A stretch of 48,353 bases of DNA from Succinatimonas hippei YIT 12066 (GTDB lineage: Bacteria > Pseudomonadota > Gammaproteobacteria > Enterobacterales > Succinivibrionaceae), in contig NZ_GL830982.1 in NCBI RefSeq assembly GCF_000188195.1, positions 1 to 48,353 on the forward strand. The letters are read 5' to 3'. This document shows, piece after piece, positions 46,801-48,353 of the stretch. Under the pieces are notes generated by a model. It saw nothing but the letters and a program-made list of their open reading frames with translations, was not told where the DNA came from and did no database searches. The translations under genes were made by a program, and so were the position numbers. The first letter of the stretch is position 1. The number at the start of each line of letters is the position of its first letter.

Positions 46801-48353
46801 TGCAACTGAAGGAGAGTCTTCTTTTAAAGATAAAACAGTCATTTCCGCCTTATACGCCGAAGAGGGAGCCAAGATAACCTTATCCGGCAAGACAAATAGG
46901 TTGTATACAACTGCAGCTCCTAATGAGCATGATGACTTAGAGCGTGTAGTCTGGGCATATAACGGCAAAGAAGGCAAAGCTACAACCATATCAATTGACG
47001 GTCATACGGATATCTCAACCAATCAGTATGATAAGAGCCTTAACAGCATCGATATCGCTATAGCTGCAGGTACTGCTGTAAATTTGAAAGGAGATATTGT
47101 AAGCCAAAGCAAAGATTTGGCAGTTGAAGACCGTGCCCAGGTTCTGGTTAATTATGCTGATTTAACAGATGATAAAGGCTCAGTTGTTCAGCGGAGCTCA
47201 ATAACCGGCGATATTCTTGCCGCATATGCGGGCTATGTTGATATTAAACCTGCAAAAAGCTCAAATGCCGGAATTAATATTACGGGCAATATCCTTGCCG
47301 GTAACAACGGTATCGTGAAGATTGATTTAGGCAAGGGTGGCAGTTTAACCGGACGCGCTGATGACTACGGTGATGCAAGCGTCGGAGATGGAGCAGACGG
47401 TAATAAGGGACATCAGAACTCTACTTATTTCAACCCTGCATTCAGCAGCTCCATTTATGAAGGCGGCGCAGTCAACCTCACCATGGGAGAAGGCTCGCAG
47501 TGGAACGTAACCGGACAGAGCTGGATAACCTCCATTGCTACCGGAATCACCGGCTCATCGGCAGATGACGTTGAACCTTTGCCGACGATTGATTTGACTC
47601 AGGCTAATGATGTAAAGAACTCTAAAGCAGCAGGTCTTACAGTTTATAATTTCAGCGGCGACTCCAATTTCAAGATGAAGCTTGATGGCAATAATCTTAA
47701 TAACAGCAATATGCTGTATATGAAGCATGCCAATGGTAATTACTATATCGAGCTTGAGGATGCGGTAAGCGCGGATGAAATCAATACCGCGCTGCATGAC
47801 GGCTTGCGTTTTGCCACGGTAGGAAAAGATTCTAACGTTCACTTTAGCGTCGGCAGCAGAGATGACGGTGTCTTTAATGTCGAATATGAAGTGGGACAGG
47901 ATAATTACGATGAGACCGTATCTGAAAACGTGCATTATAATGGCTCTGAACTTACTGCCGAGAAACCGAGTGATTCCACTGTCAAAGATTTCTTCGGCAA
48001 TGAAGGAACTCCGGTTGAAGAGGTAAGCGGTGATGCGGGAATCGCTACCGCAAGTGCCGTTATGGCTTTAGCTGAAGAAGCGGAGGTTAAGGCGGCAGAG
48101 ACTCAGGAGGATAGCGCTACCGGTGCCGTAAACCATAAGATTATCGGCATAAGCTCAACCGAAATCTCCGACGGCGGCAAGACCGTCATCAACATGTCCC
48201 GCGCCAACTACGCCAACGCCGTTTACATGGATACTTTAAATAAGCGTCAGGGTGAAGCAAGATTTGTTGGTAGTACCGACCACGGAGTCTGGGTCAGACT
48301 GCGTCATGACAATATCGGCAAGGAAGATGCCTTCAGAAGCCATAACACCATGG
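43818..48353 (+). CDS. Phase-variable autotransporter (out of frame here; 3' end beyond window)
   Basis: ATG 43818 opens MRQTESAMRMLICAYRAVLS, running into a G11 tract at 43901-43911. As given, the frame then ends at TAG (43920-43922). From 43912 to the window edge the +2-related frame is open for over 1,470 codons with no stop. One G more (12) or two fewer (9) joins them, giving KRLAKGAALGSLLTAVLAGF and a signal-peptide cleavage near SYAAD. The passenger is a long Asn/Ser/Gly-rich series of short beta-helix-like repeats (ENNxI, GNNNII, SxNGI). From about 48,215 the sequence becomes the autotransporter barrel entry (TLNKRQGEARF ... GVWVRLRHD). The mature passenger would be shown on the cell surface. 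No catalytic motif was noticed; an adhesin is a guess. The 43.9-46.8 kb part is markedly more AT-rich than the rest. Confidence 0.88.
43901..43911 (+). repeat. Poly-G (11) contingency tract in the autotransporter leader
   Basis: Eleven consecutive G residues lie inside the extended N-terminal leader, between codons for FL and KRLAKG. Such homopolymers gain or lose units by slipped-strand mispairing. With 11 the gene is OFF; 9 or 12 is ON. The tract codes for a glycine run, which tolerates length change in the leader. Confidence 0.9.

Noticed and set aside
45382-47935. Minus-strand frames inside the autotransporter
   Set aside because: They are antisense to one continuous open frame with coherent passenger-type protein, lack ribosome sites and encode no recognisable domains.

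Overview
The window looks like a chromosomal segment of a gammaproteobacterium with moderate-to-low GC. Gene content and order (cysZ next to PTS genes, divergent from zipA-ligA; pntAB; an E. coli-like phoA; yddG; rimI preceded by a holD-sized gene) fit Enterobacteria/Aeromonadales-type chromosomes. The AT-rich, accessory-laden style suggests an anaerobic gut relative such as Succinivibrionaceae. That family placement is inference; no rRNA or marker search could be run.

Layout. 1-6.7 kb (minus strand): the first codons of an unknown gene, a frameshifted LysR regulator, then a compact operon pgm - PhnP-like hydrolase - nucleoside-type MFS transporter - Na+/phosphate cotransporter, closed by a terminator at about 1.24 kb. 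6.7-12.5 kb (plus): a diverged IS1634-like transposase behind a cluster of TTGTATAA repeats, a CesT-type secretion chaperone directly followed by an unknown 538-aa protein (candidate type III effector), then creD. 12.5-15 kb: a PP2C-like phosphatase and an AAA_14/DUF4143 ATPase, the latter preceded by four 12-bp repeats at an exact 32-bp period. 14.9-23.8 kb (minus): a lipid A modification island in which a two-component pair is followed by an ArnT-like GT39, an ArnC/RgtE-like GT2, a duplicated LABN membrane protein, a UDP-uronate-type epimerase, an AraC regulator and eptA. 23.8-24.7 kb holds two decayed pseudogenes. 24.7-27.7 kb carries yddG, a metallo-beta-lactamase-fold hydrolase, a VOC protein, a HolD-like gene and rimI. 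28-31 kb is pntAB. 31-33.2 kb is a PF06541 membrane protein and a DMT exporter. 33.3-36.3 kb (minus) is cysZ-ptsI-crr. 36.6-43.5 kb contains zipA, ligA, phoA, a class I dihydroorotase and nudF.

The last 4.5 kb is a very large autotransporter whose signal-peptide region contains an 11-G tract. With 11 G the frame closes at a TAG just after the tract; 12 or 9 G would open about 1,500 codons. This is a textbook contingency locus, captured here in the OFF phase.

The most unusual observations are: (1) the poly-G phase-variable autotransporter with a compositionally mosaic passenger; (2) a cysZ-linked Enzyme I/IIA-Glc pair that keeps intact, translationally packed frames but has lost the IIA histidines (both now Ser) and several EI catalytic residues, with no HPr gene between cysZ and ptsI; (3) an orphan chaperone/effector-like pair beside a transposase; (4) the 32-bp-periodic repeat array before the DUF4143 ATPase; (5) a 133-bp tandem duplication of the histidine-kinase 3' end inside the lipid A island.
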